Shown here in pieces: positions 8,475-15,713 of a stretch of 64,000 nucleotides of DNA. Source of the stretch: DATAVB01 sp036267955 (lineage in GTDB: Bacteria > Actinomycetota > Actinomycetes > Mycobacteriales > QHCD01); NCBI GenBank assembly GCA_036267955.1, contig DATAVB010000086.1:8082-72081 (forward strand), written 5' to 3'. The translations under genes and the position numbers were made by a program. Under the pieces are notes generated by a model that had not been told where the DNA came from, did no database searches, and worked only from the letters and a program-made list of their open reading frames with translations. How positions within the stretch are numbered: the stretch's first letter is position 1; the number at the start of each line of letters is the position of its first letter.

Positions 8475-9332
8475 TCAGCTGCCGGACTGGGGCGGGCCGG
8501 CGTCGACCCACTCGCCGGTGCTCGGGTCGACGTACTGCACATCGACGACCTGCCCGGTGGAGTCCTCGATCTCCGCCACGTCGGCCTGGCCGTCATGATT
8601 GGTGTCGCCCGCCAGCACGGTGTCGCCGTCAGAAAGATGCACCTGTGCAACGGCATTGCCGCTGCTGTCGTACTGCGCGGCCTCGGTGTACTCCTGACCG
8701 TCGACCTGGATCGAGACCGTCGGACCGTTCGTGCCGTCGGTGCCCGCTGCCGTGGTGCCCGCTGCCGTGGTGCCCGCTGCCGTGGTGGTCGTGTCGGTGG
8801 TCGTGTCGGTGGTCGTATCGGTGCCACCGGTCGCCTCGCGGTCCACCTCCCAATGGCCGTCGCCGTCGGATTCCGACACCGCGATGGGCTGGCCGCTGGC
8901 GTCGTATTCGATTGCGATATCGGCCTTTCCGTCACCGTCGGAGTCGCCCACGAGGATCATTCCGTTTCCTTCATGGATCACGGCAGCGTCGAGGTGGCCG
9001 TCATGGTCGACGTCGATGGTGGCGGGCAGTTCGTACTCCTGGCCGTTCACGTCAAGTTGGATTTCGCTTCCGGACGACGTCGTCGAGGTACCGGAGTCGC
9101 CGTTTGAGTCGCCACTGGAGTCGCCACTGGAGTCGCCACTGGAGTCATAGCCGGTGGTGCCCGCAGTGGCCGGGTCGTCCGATCCGGCGCCGGTTCCGGA
9201 GTCGTCGTTGGCGACCATCCCGTAGTGGCTGTCGTCGCCCGCGCTGAAGCCAGTCGAGTCGTCGGTCGCATCCAGCGGACCTTCGGCAGCTGGCTCGTCG
9301 ACGGTGTCGAAGCTGCCGTCGTGTCCGTCCAT
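8475..9332 (-). CDS. Acidic repeat protein with DxDxDG motifs (paralogue 2, modules swapped)
   Basis: A 285-residue acidic protein paralogous to its downstream neighbour. The ATG at 9332 is chosen because GGGAG sits six bases upstream; an in-frame start 30 codons earlier is less likely. Residues about 35-46 read SHYGMVANDDSG, matching paralogue 1. A short repeat (SSGD units, from a 12-bp DNA repeat) leads into module B (IDVDHDGHLDAAVI, GDSDGDGKADIAIEYD), then a low-complexity TTDT/TTAAG linker, then module A (LSDGDTVLAGDTNHDGQADVAEIED, ending STGEWVDAG). Thus modules A and B occur in the reverse order of paralogue 1. No signal peptide or membrane segment is visible. Function unknown; the aspartate loops suggest calcium binding. 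Confidence 0.85.
   Translation of the reverse strand: MDGHDGSFDTVDEPAAEGPLDATDDSTGFSAGDDSHYGMVANDDSGTGAGSDDPATAGTTGYDSSGDSSGDSSGDSNGDSGTSTTSSGSEIQLDVNGQEYELPATIDVDHDGHLDAAVIHEGNGMILVGDSDGDGKADIAIEYDASGQPIAVSESDGDGHWEVDREATGGTDTTTDTTTDTTTTAAGTTAAGTTAAGTDGTNGPTVSIQVDGQEYTEAAQYDSSGNAVAQVHLSDGDTVLAGDTNHDGQADVAEIEDSTGQVVDVQYVDPSTGEWVDAGPPQSGS
8741..8821. repeat. Coding tandem repeats 3 x 15 bp then 3 x 12 bp
   Basis: Within paralogue 2, TGCCCGCTGCCGTGG occurs three times in a row (8741-8785), followed directly by three copies of TGGTCGTGTCGG (8786-8821, the last with one change). They encode the TTAAG-type and TTDT-type linker repeats. Such perfect DNA copies point to recent slippage expansion of the linker. 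Confidence 0.9.
9106..9141. repeat. Coding tandem repeat 3 x 12 bp
   Basis: GAGTCGCCACTG is repeated three times perfectly, encoding the SSGD units of the linker between the HYGMVANDDSG motif and module B of paralogue 2. It preserves the reading frame. Confidence 0.9.
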
Positions 9333-9433
9333 GGTGAACTCCCTAGTTGCGGTGACGTAAGGTTGCGGCCACGCTAAGCGGCTCACCCGCCGCGTTGTAT
9401 CGCGGAATCGTGCCACCAGCAACGGATGAACAA

Positions 9434-9460
9434 GACACCGGTGTCGTTAACCCGACACCG
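9434..9460. promoter_or_regulatory. Operator-like cluster of GACACCG half-sites
   Basis: GACACCGGTGTC (9434-9445) is a perfect palindrome, and its right half pairs again with CGACACCG at 9453-9460, giving three half-sites in 27 bases. It lies about 100 bases upstream of the minus-strand acidic gene and about 190 bases upstream of the plus-strand repeat peptide, so it could control both. The rest of the 313-base gap (9333-9645) holds one more hairpin and an AT-richer tail; I see no other gene in it. Confidence 0.4.
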
Positions 9461-9520
9461 CACGCATCAGGGGATATCCGACCATAGTTCGTCGCGGTAG
9501 ACCCCAGCTCTCGCGTTACT

Positions 9521-9546
9521 GCTTTGTCCGCTCTGCCGGACAAAGC
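9521..9546. promoter_or_regulatory. Perfect 10-bp hairpin upstream of the repeat peptide
   Basis: GCTTTGTCCG and CGGACAAAGC flank a six-base loop. It may be an operator or a leader hairpin for the small gene at 9646. There is no T-run on the plus strand, so a terminator is unlikely. Confidence 0.45.
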
Positions 9547-9645
9547 ACAGCTATTTCGGTCACTATTTCCTGGATGTGTGCCGAATCTCGGCTACTGCGG
9601 CATTATTTCCCTTGGCCGTTTTCTCTTTAGTGCAAGGAGCCCCCC

Positions 9646-9813
9646 ATGACCACCAACACCACCCCTGCCACCCAGTTCGTCTCAGCCGCAGACGGCAGCA
9701 GCTGGTATTCAGTTGCTGGCACTGACGGCTCGAGCTGGTATTCAGTTGCTGGCAGTGACGGTTCAAGCTGGTACTCGGTTGCTGGCAGTGACGGTTCGAG
9801 CTGGTACGTCTAA
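9646..9813 (+). CDS. 55-residue peptide of near-identical 11-residue repeats
   Basis: A short gene with a very good ribosome binding site (AAGGAG, six bases before the ATG). The product starts MTTNTTPATQFVSAA and then consists of DGSSWYSVAG(T/S) repeated three times plus a last DGSSWYV. The underlying DNA is a 33-bp tandem repeat whose copies differ mainly at synonymous third positions, so the peptide sequence itself appears to be under selection. There is no signal peptide, and no cysteine. The repeat could form a small beta-solenoid, or serve as repeated cores of a modified peptide, but no peptide-modifying enzyme is adjacent. The pattern Tyr-Ser-x-Val-Ala resembles HYSMVANDD in both acidic neighbours. 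Function unknown; the gene call itself is well supported. Confidence 0.8.
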   Translation: MTTNTTPATQFVSAADGSSWYSVAGTDGSSWYSVAGSDGSSWYSVAGSDGSSWYV

Positions 9814-9937
9814 CTGCCAGTCGACGTTCGCAGTCGCGCACGCTGTCGCTGAACCTGGTCGATTGTCGGCGTGAGGTAGCCTTCATTCGGCGCATGGACG
9901 ATGATGTCTGTCGTCTCGGTCAGCCGATGGAGGGCGT

Positions 9938-12511
9938 GTGCGTTCGCGACTGAGCCTTCGGCGATTGTGGACCCGGCACGCCGGGCGTGCTCGGTGGTGC
10001 CTGTACGGTGCGCCGGCGGTGGCTGCCGCGGCAATCTGGTGGCTGTTCGCGTTCGACGGTCCGGTCGGCAATTGGACCGCGATCATTCTGGTCACGGCCG
10101 GATCTGTTGTCGCCGAGCGCACACAACTGTTCATCGTTGTGCGCAAACAAACTGTTGCGCTCTCGGTAAACGATATTCCGCTGACCGTGGGGCTGCTGGC
10201 CCTGTCGCCGCTTTCGCTGCTGATATCCCGGGTGGTGGCGAAATGCGTGATCCTCGTGCTGCGCCGACCCGGCACCGGAAAGTCCGTCTTCAACCTGGGC
10301 GTCGAGGCGCTCGAGGTCGCGGTCGCGGCAACCGTCGCGCACTCCCTGTCGACCCTGCATTCAGTGCAGGAGCCGGCGACCTGGGGTGCGATCTTCGTTG
10401 GCGTCGCCGCCGCGGATGTCACGAGCGCGGCGCTCGTCGCATTGGCGATCAGGGTGACAGAAGTGCACCTGGACCGCCGGCAGGTCGCATCGCTCTTCGT
10501 GCCGGCCTTTGTCGTCGGCCTCATCGACACGACGCTCGGCCTGGTGGGCGTGCTGGTCATGTCGGTCAATCGGTGGGCGGGCAGCCTGCTGGTCCTCGTA
10601 ATCGTGGTGTTCTATTTCGCTCACCGCGCATACGGCAGGTTCCTGGCGCAGCACGAACGACTCGAACAGGTCTATGCATTCAGCCGTCGGGTCGAAGCCT
10701 CCCGGCCCGAGCCTGAGGCCATTGGCCCATTGCTCGAATTCATTCGCGAGACCCTCAATGCGCGCGAAGTCACACTGATTCTGGCGCTCGGCGATCCTGA
10801 CGAAGGCGATCCAACCGAGGAGACGCCCCTCAGAATTGTCACCGTGGGTACAGATGGCAAACCGGAATGGACGCAGACGGTAGTGGCCGGCGAACCGCTG
10901 CGCCAGGTGGTATTCGCCGACGGGCGGAGCCGGCTGGTGTCCACCCGGAGTGGCCACATCGACCAACTGTGGGCCGATGCGATGGTCGCGCGGAATGCCA
11001 CCGAGGTGATTCTCGCGCCATTGCGTACCCACGACCGGGTCTGGGGAGTGGTCGAGGCGACCGATCGGCAGGTGAAATTCGCCGCCTTCACCCCTGAGGA
11101 GGTTCGGCTGCTCGACAACCTGGCGCGCCACCTCGCGGCCGCCGTGGAGAACCAGGGCTTGGTGGAACGGCTGCGCCTGCAGGCCTTTACCGATCCGCTC
11201 ACCGGAATGCCGAACCGGGTGCGGTTCGAGGCCGATGTCACCGAGGCGCTCGAGGCCGCCGAGCCGGAGGATCTCCTGGGAATCGCGGTGTTCGGCGTGG
11301 ACGCGGTCAAGTCGGTCAACGACACTCTCGGGCACGAAGCCGGTGACCAGCTGGTGACAGCTGTCGCGACCCGGCTGACGTCACTGGCTGGTGAGACGGT
11401 CCGGGTCGCCCGGATCGGTGGCAACGCGTTCGCTCTCCTGCTGCACGACTCAGATCTCGCCGCGCTGCAGGAGCAACTGCGACTGTGGCACGAGCGGCTG
11501 CATCCGCCCTGCCCGGCCGGCGACGTGACGATCGAGCTCGCACTTTCCGGTGGTCTCGCGGTCGCGCCGATTCACGGCTCCAATGCCGCGGAGTTGTTGC
11601 AGCGGGCCACGGTGGCGCTGGAGTCGGCCCGCAACACCGGCCAGCCGGTGGTCAGCTACGTCGCCGCCATGGAGCACGGCAGCCTGCGCCGCCTGCAGTT
11701 GGCCACCGACCTGCGTGCCGCGCTGTCGGACAATCAGCTGCGGCTGCACTATCAGCCCAAGGTGGCCCTGGACGGCAATGCGGTCGTCGGGGTCGAGGCG
11801 CTGTTGCGCTGGGAGCATCCCGAATACGGCAATGTCCCGCCGGACGAGTTCATCCCGCTGGCCGAGCGCACCGGACTGATCGGGCCGCTGACCACCTTTG
11901 TTCTCGGTACGGCGCTGCGCCAGTGCCGCAGCTGGCTGGAGCGCGACCTGCGGATCGGGGTGGCGGTCAACCTCTCGGTCCGCAGCCTGCTCGATCCTGA
12001 GCTGGTCCCGCGCATCTCGACCTTGCTGGCCGAGATCGACGTGCCGTCGGAACTGTTGACGTTGGAGATCACCGAGGGAACGGTGATGGCCGACCCGGAC
12101 CGGGCGCTGCCCGTGCTGCACCGGCTGCGTGGGCTCGGGATACAGCTGGCCGTCGACGACTTCGGCACCGGGTATTCCTCACTGGCGTACCTGCGGCACC
12201 TGCCCGTCGACGACGTGAAGATCGACAAGGCCTTCGTACTCGGAATGGGCACCGGCGAGGAAGATCTGGCAATCGTGCGGGCGATCGTCGAGCTGTGCCA
12301 CAGCCTCCGGTTCACCGTGGTCGCGGAGGGGGTCGAGGACGAGCTGACCCGCGATCTGCTGCGGGGCATGGGATGCGACGCCGTACAGGGTTATCTGGTC
12401 AGTCGACCGCTGCCGACGGACCGGTTCGACGCCTGGCACGACACCTGGTTGGCGGCGCACGAGGAGCGGCCGGAGACGGTGCGCCGGTTGCACGTCTCGG
12501 GCGGCTCCTGA
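9938..12511 (+). CDS. Membrane GAF-GGDEF(degenerate)-EAL protein, probable c-di-GMP phosphodiesterase
   Basis: An 857-residue protein. The first 230 residues hold about six to eight membrane helices, a sensory membrane domain. A GAF-like domain follows (about 255-400). The GGDEF domain (from about 415) has lost its signature: the motif reads IGGNAF near residue 494, so cyclase activity is unlikely. The EAL domain looks intact: EALLRW (about 620), VNLSVRSL, LEITEGTVM, DDFGTGYSS (about 740), KIDKAFV, VAEGVED and QGYLVSRPLP. It should therefore hydrolyse c-di-GMP, perhaps with the GGDEF remnant as an allosteric GTP sensor. The start is a GTG at 9938 with GGAGGG close upstream (three bases), so the true start may vary slightly. 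It stands alone before the tRNA genes. Confidence 0.93.
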   Translation: MRSRLSLRRLWTRHAGRARWCLYGAPAVAAAAIWWLFAFDGPVGNWTAIILVTAGSVVAERTQLFIVVRKQTVALSVNDIPLTVGLLALSPLSLLISRVVAKCVILVLRRPGTGKSVFNLGVEALEVAVAATVAHSLSTLHSVQEPATWGAIFVGVAAADVTSAALVALAIRVTEVHLDRRQVASLFVPAFVVGLIDTTLGLVGVLVMSVNRWAGSLLVLVIVVFYFAHRAYGRFLAQHERLEQVYAFSRRVEASRPEPEAIGPLLEFIRETLNAREVTLILALGDPDEGDPTEETPLRIVTVGTDGKPEWTQTVVAGEPLRQVVFADGRSRLVSTRSGHIDQLWADAMVARNATEVILAPLRTHDRVWGVVEATDRQVKFAAFTPEEVRLLDNLARHLAAAVENQGLVERLRLQAFTDPLTGMPNRVRFEADVTEALEAAEPEDLLGIAVFGVDAVKSVNDTLGHEAGDQLVTAVATRLTSLAGETVRVARIGGNAFALLLHDSDLAALQEQLRLWHERLHPPCPAGDVTIELALSGGLAVAPIHGSNAAELLQRATVALESARNTGQPVVSYVAAMEHGSLRRLQLATDLRAALSDNQLRLHYQPKVALDGNAVVGVEALLRWEHPEYGNVPPDEFIPLAERTGLIGPLTTFVLGTALRQCRSWLERDLRIGVAVNLSVRSLLDPELVPRISTLLAEIDVPSELLTLEITEGTVMADPDRALPVLHRLRGLGIQLAVDDFGTGYSSLAYLRHLPVDDVKIDKAFVLGMGTGEEDLAIVRAIVELCHSLRFTVVAEGVEDELTRDLLRGMGCDAVQGYLVSRPLPTDRFDAWHDTWLAAHEERPETVRRLHVSGGS

Positions 12512-12580
12512 CCCACCCGGGACCGGTTTTCTCCCGGCCCGGTGCGCCGTGTACCCTCACAGGGCCTGGTTACGGGCAAT

Positions 12581-12653
12581 GCCCTCTTAGCTCAGTCGGC
12601 AGAGCGTCTCCATGGTAAGGAGAAGGTCTAGGGTTCGATTCCCTAAGAGGGCT
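12581..12653 (+). tRNA. tRNA-Thr (anticodon GGT)
   Basis: The acceptor arms GCCCTCT and AGAGGGC pair fully. The anticodon stem TCTCC/GGAGA encloses ATGGTAA, giving anticodon GGT. The T arm has GGTTCGATTCC. No CCA is encoded. A -10-like TACCCT lies at 12552-12557. It is the first of the tRNA-Thr, tRNA-Met, rpmG group typical of actinomycetes. Confidence 0.96.
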
Positions 12654-12683
12654 CGACGGCGCCAGGACCCGGGTGCCGCCCGA

Positions 12684-12760
12684 GGCGGAGTAGCTCAGTC
12701 TGGCAGAGCAAGCGGCTCATAATCGCTGTGTCGCCGGTTCAAGTCCGGCCTCCGCTACCA
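12684..12760 (+). tRNA. tRNA-Met (anticodon CAT)
   Basis: Acceptor arms GGCGGAG and CTCCGCT pair, with one G-T pair at the end. The anticodon loop CTCATAA gives CAT, and the T loop is GGTTCAAGTCC. CCA is encoded at 12758-12760. The paired first base and context indicate elongator rather than initiator tRNA. Confidence 0.95.
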
Positions 12761-12844
12761 CGCTGACGTGACGGCTGCGCCGCCGTCAGTTATCGTTGCA
12801 GATCGTTCACCCGTACCACCACTTCCCGCGAAAGGCATGCCGCT

Positions 12845-13009
12845 GTGGCCGCCACCGATATCCGTCCGAAGGTCACGCTGGCCTGCGAGGTGTGCAAGAA
12901 CCGCAACTACATCACCCGGAAGAACCGGCGCAACGACCCGGACCGCCTGGAGATGAAGAAGTTCTGCGCCAACTGCGGCAAGCACCAGGCGCACCGCGAG
13001 ACCCGCTGA
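12845..13009 (+). CDS. rpmG: 50S ribosomal protein L33
   Basis: A 54-residue protein of the large subunit, in the zinc-binding form: CEVC near residues 14-17 and CANC near 41-44 provide the four cysteines. The start is a GTG (MAATDIRPKVTLAC), with AAAGG upstream. The length and sequence are standard for L33. It sits between tRNA-Met and the hadA-like gene, 11 bases from the latter, as in Mycobacterium, where rpmG2 precedes hadABC. Confidence 0.96.
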   Translation: MAATDIRPKVTLACEVCKNRNYITRKNRRNDPDRLEMKKFCANCGKHQAHRETR

Positions 13010-13020
13010 CCTGACCGCCG

Positions 13021-13467
13021 GTGGCTCTCGACGCGACCTTCATCGGACGCAGCTATCCGCCGACCGAGCCGTACGAGGTCGGCCGCGCCAAGATCGCCGA
13101 GTTCGCCGACGCGGTCGGCGACCCCAACCCGATCTACCGGGACGCCGCGGCGGCCCGGGCGGTCGGGCACGACGACGTGATCGCGCCGCCGACCTTTGCG
13201 TTCCTGTTCACCTTCCGCGCCGCGCGCGCGTTGATCGACGACCCGGCGCTCGGGCTCGATTATTCGCGGGTGGTGCACGGCGAGCAGCGGTTCGTCTACG
13301 ACCGACCGGTGCGGGCCGGCGACCAGCTCGTCACCACGGTCACCGTGGAGAACATCCGGACCGCCGCCGGCAACGACATGGTCACCAGCCGCAGCGACGT
13401 CAGCACCATCGACGGCGAGCACGTTCTGACCGCCTATTCGACGCTGGTCGCCCGGGGGACCGCCTGA
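13021..13467 (+). CDS. hadA: HadA/HadC-like (R)-hydroxyacyl-ACP dehydratase subunit
   Basis: A 148-residue hot-dog fold protein of the MaoC-N/UPF0336 group. FADAVGDPNPIYRD, IAPPTFAFLFTF and VVHGEQRFVYDRPV are the family landmarks. In mycobacteria the HadA-type subunit lacks the catalytic pair and pairs with HadB for dehydration in the type II fatty-acid synthase; the same split is likely here. The start is a GTG. The stop overlaps the ATG of the next gene by one base, showing translational coupling. The symbol follows the position and similarity to the mycobacterial genes; HadA and HadC are hard to separate by eye. Confidence 0.85.
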   Translation: MALDATFIGRSYPPTEPYEVGRAKIAEFADAVGDPNPIYRDAAAARAVGHDDVIAPPTFAFLFTFRAARALIDDPALGLDYSRVVHGEQRFVYDRPVRAGDQLVTTVTVENIRTAAGNDMVTSRSDVSTIDGEHVLTAYSTLVARGTA

Positions 13468-13883
13468 TGCCGTCGTACGACAGCGTGTCCGTCGGCGACG
13501 AACTGCCGACCACCACTTTCCCCATTGACCGCGCCACGTTGGTCCGGTACGCCGGGGCCTCGCTGGACTTCAACCCGATTCATTGGAACGAGCGGTTCGC
13601 CACCTCGGTCGGCCTGCCGGACGTCATCGCGCACGGGATGCTCACCATGGCCGAGGCGGTCCGGGTCGTGACCGACTGGACCGGCGATCCGGGCGCCATC
13701 GTCGAGTACGGCGTGCGGTTCTCCCGGCCGGTCGTGGTGCCGCACGACACCGGCGCTGAATTAACCGTCACCGGGAAGGTGACTGACAAGCGGGACGACG
13801 GCACGGTCGTTGTCACCCTGACCGCCCGCAGCGGCGACGTGAAGGTGCTGGCAATGGCCCGTGCCACCGTACGACTGGGCTAA
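13467..13883 (+). CDS. hadB: HadB-like catalytic (R)-hydroxyacyl-ACP dehydratase subunit
   Basis: A 138-residue MaoC-type hot-dog protein. The hydratase 2 motif is visible as YAGASLDFNPIHWNERFA, containing the catalytic Asp and His, and VIAHGMLTMA follows. It forms the active subunit with the product of the preceding gene, whose stop overlaps its ATG by one base. No third (hadC) gene follows, unlike in Mycobacterium; only an interrupted small gene lies downstream. Confidence 0.88.
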   Translation: MPSYDSVSVGDELPTTTFPIDRATLVRYAGASLDFNPIHWNERFATSVGLPDVIAHGMLTMAEAVRVVTDWTGDPGAIVEYGVRFSRPVVVPHDTGAELTVTGKVTDKRDDGTVVVTLTARSGDVKVLAMARATVRLG

Positions 13884-13920
13884 CGACCGGCGTGATTGGC
13901 AAAATCTCGTTGGGTTGACT

Positions 13921-13936
13921 TGTGGCGCACGCCACA
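13921..13936. promoter_or_regulatory. Short palindrome beside a TTGACT box
   Basis: TGTGGCG and CGCCACA flank CA directly after TTGACT (13915-13920), about 70 bases before the interrupted small gene. A promoter with an operator in its spacer would look like this, but the -10 region (around TGTTGA, 13939) is weak. Confidence 0.3.
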
Positions 13937-14002
13937 ACTGTTGATCATCGTCGGCGCCACTCCGGCTCGCCGCGCTCCACCACCCAGGAGGGTGATCGCC
14001 CG

Positions 14003-14215
14003 ATGGTCAACATTGACAAAGCAGTCGACAAGGCCTAGGAGACGAAGTCGATCAAGGACATCCTGGCCGCGCCGCCATCGGCGCTGGCGGGATTGACCGA
14101 GAAGCATGACGAGGTGTTGGCTTCGCTCGGCGTGAAAACGGTGGAGCAACTGGGCTCCTGGAAGTACGCCGAGGTGGCGCGCTCGCTGGTGGCACTGGCC
14201 AAGCACGAGGCCTGA
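14003..14215 (+). pseudogene. Small helix-hairpin-helix-like gene interrupted by an amber codon
   Basis: An ATG at 14003 with AGGAGGG upstream opens MVNIDKAVDKA, then TAG at 14036-14038, then the same frame continues as ETKSIKDILAAPPSALAGL to LGVKTVEQLGSWKYAEVARS and ends at TGA 14213. The conserved look of the part after the stop (SALAGLTEKHDEVLASLGVKT, a short helical hairpin-like module) shows that this was one 70-codon gene. TAG is one base from the tyrosine codons TAC and TAT, so a single recent nonsense change explains it. Readthrough, or a restart helped by the AGGAG that overlaps the stop, cannot be excluded, but no ordinary start codon follows at the right distance. Confidence 0.65.
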
Positions 14216-14385
14216 GACACGGCCGTGGAGCGCGGCGGGCAGCCGCGATTGGAGTCCCGCCGCGCTCCTGCGTACACTGCCCAAAGCCGGGGTCCGTTTG
14301 ACCCTGTCTGTTGCTGCGCTGGTGACGGACGGTCGTACGCTCGGTGGTGGGTCGCGTTGGAGTTCGATGCAATGTGGCGTGCCGA

Positions 14386-14458
<73 letters not shown>

Positions 14459-14510
14459 CAATTCAGCTTCACCGAACAGCACCAGATCAGCACCGACGAG
14501 AGAGGACGCC

Positions 14511-14762
14511 GTGACGCAGACCCGGTCGGACGCGACAAGCCCGTCGTCGCGCGCCGCCAGCAATCGCCGCGGCTCCCCGCCGGCCCGGTTGGCACGGTTC
14601 TTCCGCGAAGTCGTCGCCGAGCTGACCAAGGTGATCTGGCCGAGCCGGTCGGATCTGATCACGTACACGCTTGTCGTGATCGTCTTCGTGGCGATCATGA
14701 TCGCGATCGTTGCCGGACTCGACGTCGGTTTCGCCAAGGCCGTCGTTTCGGTCTTCGGCTAG
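14511..14762 (+). CDS. secE: Preprotein translocase subunit SecE
   Basis: An 83-residue membrane protein of the SecYEG channel. The amphipathic motif RFFREVVAELTKVIWPSR is diagnostic, and one transmembrane helix (LVVIVFVAIMIAIVAGLDV) follows. A polar, Ser/Arg-rich N-terminus of about 25 residues precedes these. The GTG start at 14511 has AGAGAGGA upstream; open reading upstream of it runs through the tRNA and is not coding. It is followed by nusG, the near-universal pairing. Confidence 0.96.
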   Translation: MTQTRSDATSPSSRAASNRRGSPPARLARFFREVVAELTKVIWPSRSDLITYTLVVIVFVAIMIAIVAGLDVGFAKAVVSVFG

Positions 14763-14818
14763 GTCGGCACCACCCGGTCATAACAGTGCACCACCGATTC
14801 CAGTAGCAGGTGAGGGAA

Positions 14819-15661
14819 GTGAGCCAGGGCGTGCCCGAGATCGATGAGGCCGGCACTGTGCAGGACACGGAGCTGACCGCCGACGAGCACACCGACGTGG
14901 CTGCGCAGGACACGGTGTCCGGTGCCGGCGATGCCACGTCGCCGGAGACCGAGGTGGACTCGGCGGCCGCGGCAGATGTCGCCGAGCCGGCTGACACTGC
15001 TGAGCCGGCCGACAGTGCTGAGCCGGCTGACACTGCTGAGCCGGCCGAGGACGAACCGGTCGACCCGAGCAGCGAGCTGCGGGCGGCCCTGCGCGCGGCT
15101 CCCGGCGACTGGTACGTGGTGCACTCCTACGCCGGGTACGAGAACAAAGTGAAAGCCAACCTGGAGAACCGGATCTCCTCACTCGACATGGAGGACTTCA
15201 TCTTCCAGATCGAGGTCCCGACCGAGGAGGTCACCGAGATCAAGAACGGGAAGCGCCAGCAGGTGCAGCGCAAGGTCTTCCCGGGCTACATCCTGGTGCG
15301 GATGGATCTCAACGACGAGTCGTGGGGTGCGGTTCGCAACACCCCGGGTGTCACCGGATTCGTCGGTGCCACCTCCCGGCCGTCACCGCTGAGTCTGGAT
15401 GAGGTCGTCCGCATCCTGGCGCCGGCGAGCACCGAGCCGACCGCCGCAGGCGGCGGCGGTGGCCGATCCAAGCAGGCCCAGGTTGCCGTCGTCGACTTCG
15501 AGGTCGGCGAGTCGGTGACCGTGATGGACGGTCCGTTCGCCACGCTGCCGGCCACGATCAACGAGATCGATGCCGAGCACCAGAAACTCAAGGTGCTGGT
15601 CTCGATCTTCGGCCGCGAGACTCCGGTCGAGCTGTCCTTCGGGCAGGTCTCCAAGCTCTGA
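14819..15661 (+). CDS. nusG: Transcription elongation/antitermination factor NusG
   Basis: A 280-residue NusG. The NGN domain starts at DWYVVHSYAGYENKVKANL and includes RKVFPGYILVRM and TPGVTGFVG; the KOW domain is FEVGESVTVMDGPFATLPA to the end. It binds RNA polymerase and couples it to Rho or the ribosome. A roughly 95-residue acidic N-terminal extension, with repeats of EPADTA/EPADSA units, is characteristic of actinobacterial NusG but long even so. I prefer the GTG at 14819 (AGGTGA five bases before it); the GTG at 14810 would add three residues. The C-terminal motif FGRETPVELSF is standard. Confidence 0.95.
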   Translation: MSQGVPEIDEAGTVQDTELTADEHTDVAAQDTVSGAGDATSPETEVDSAAAADVAEPADTAEPADSAEPADTAEPAEDEPVDPSSELRAALRAAPGDWYVVHSYAGYENKVKANLENRISSLDMEDFIFQIEVPTEEVTEIKNGKRQQVQRKVFPGYILVRMDLNDESWGAVRNTPGVTGFVGATSRPSPLSLDEVVRILAPASTEPTAAGGGGGRSKQAQVAVVDFEVGESVTVMDGPFATLPATINEIDAEHQKLKVLVSIFGRETPVELSFGQVSKL

Positions 15662-15713
15662 GCCGTTCCACCCGCACCAACCCAGCAACCAACCCAGCAA
15701 CTCAGGAAGTCAC

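Noticed and set aside
9106..9141. 12-bp repeats as a possible CRISPR or regulatory iteron array
   Set aside because: They lie in a coding linker, keep frame, and have no spacers.
9563..9895. Antisense frame with RHCQQ/RQCQQ-like repeats, at first sight a cysteine-rich repeat protein
   Set aside because: It is the complement of the 33-bp repeat of the small plus-strand gene, which has the binding site and silent-site variation.
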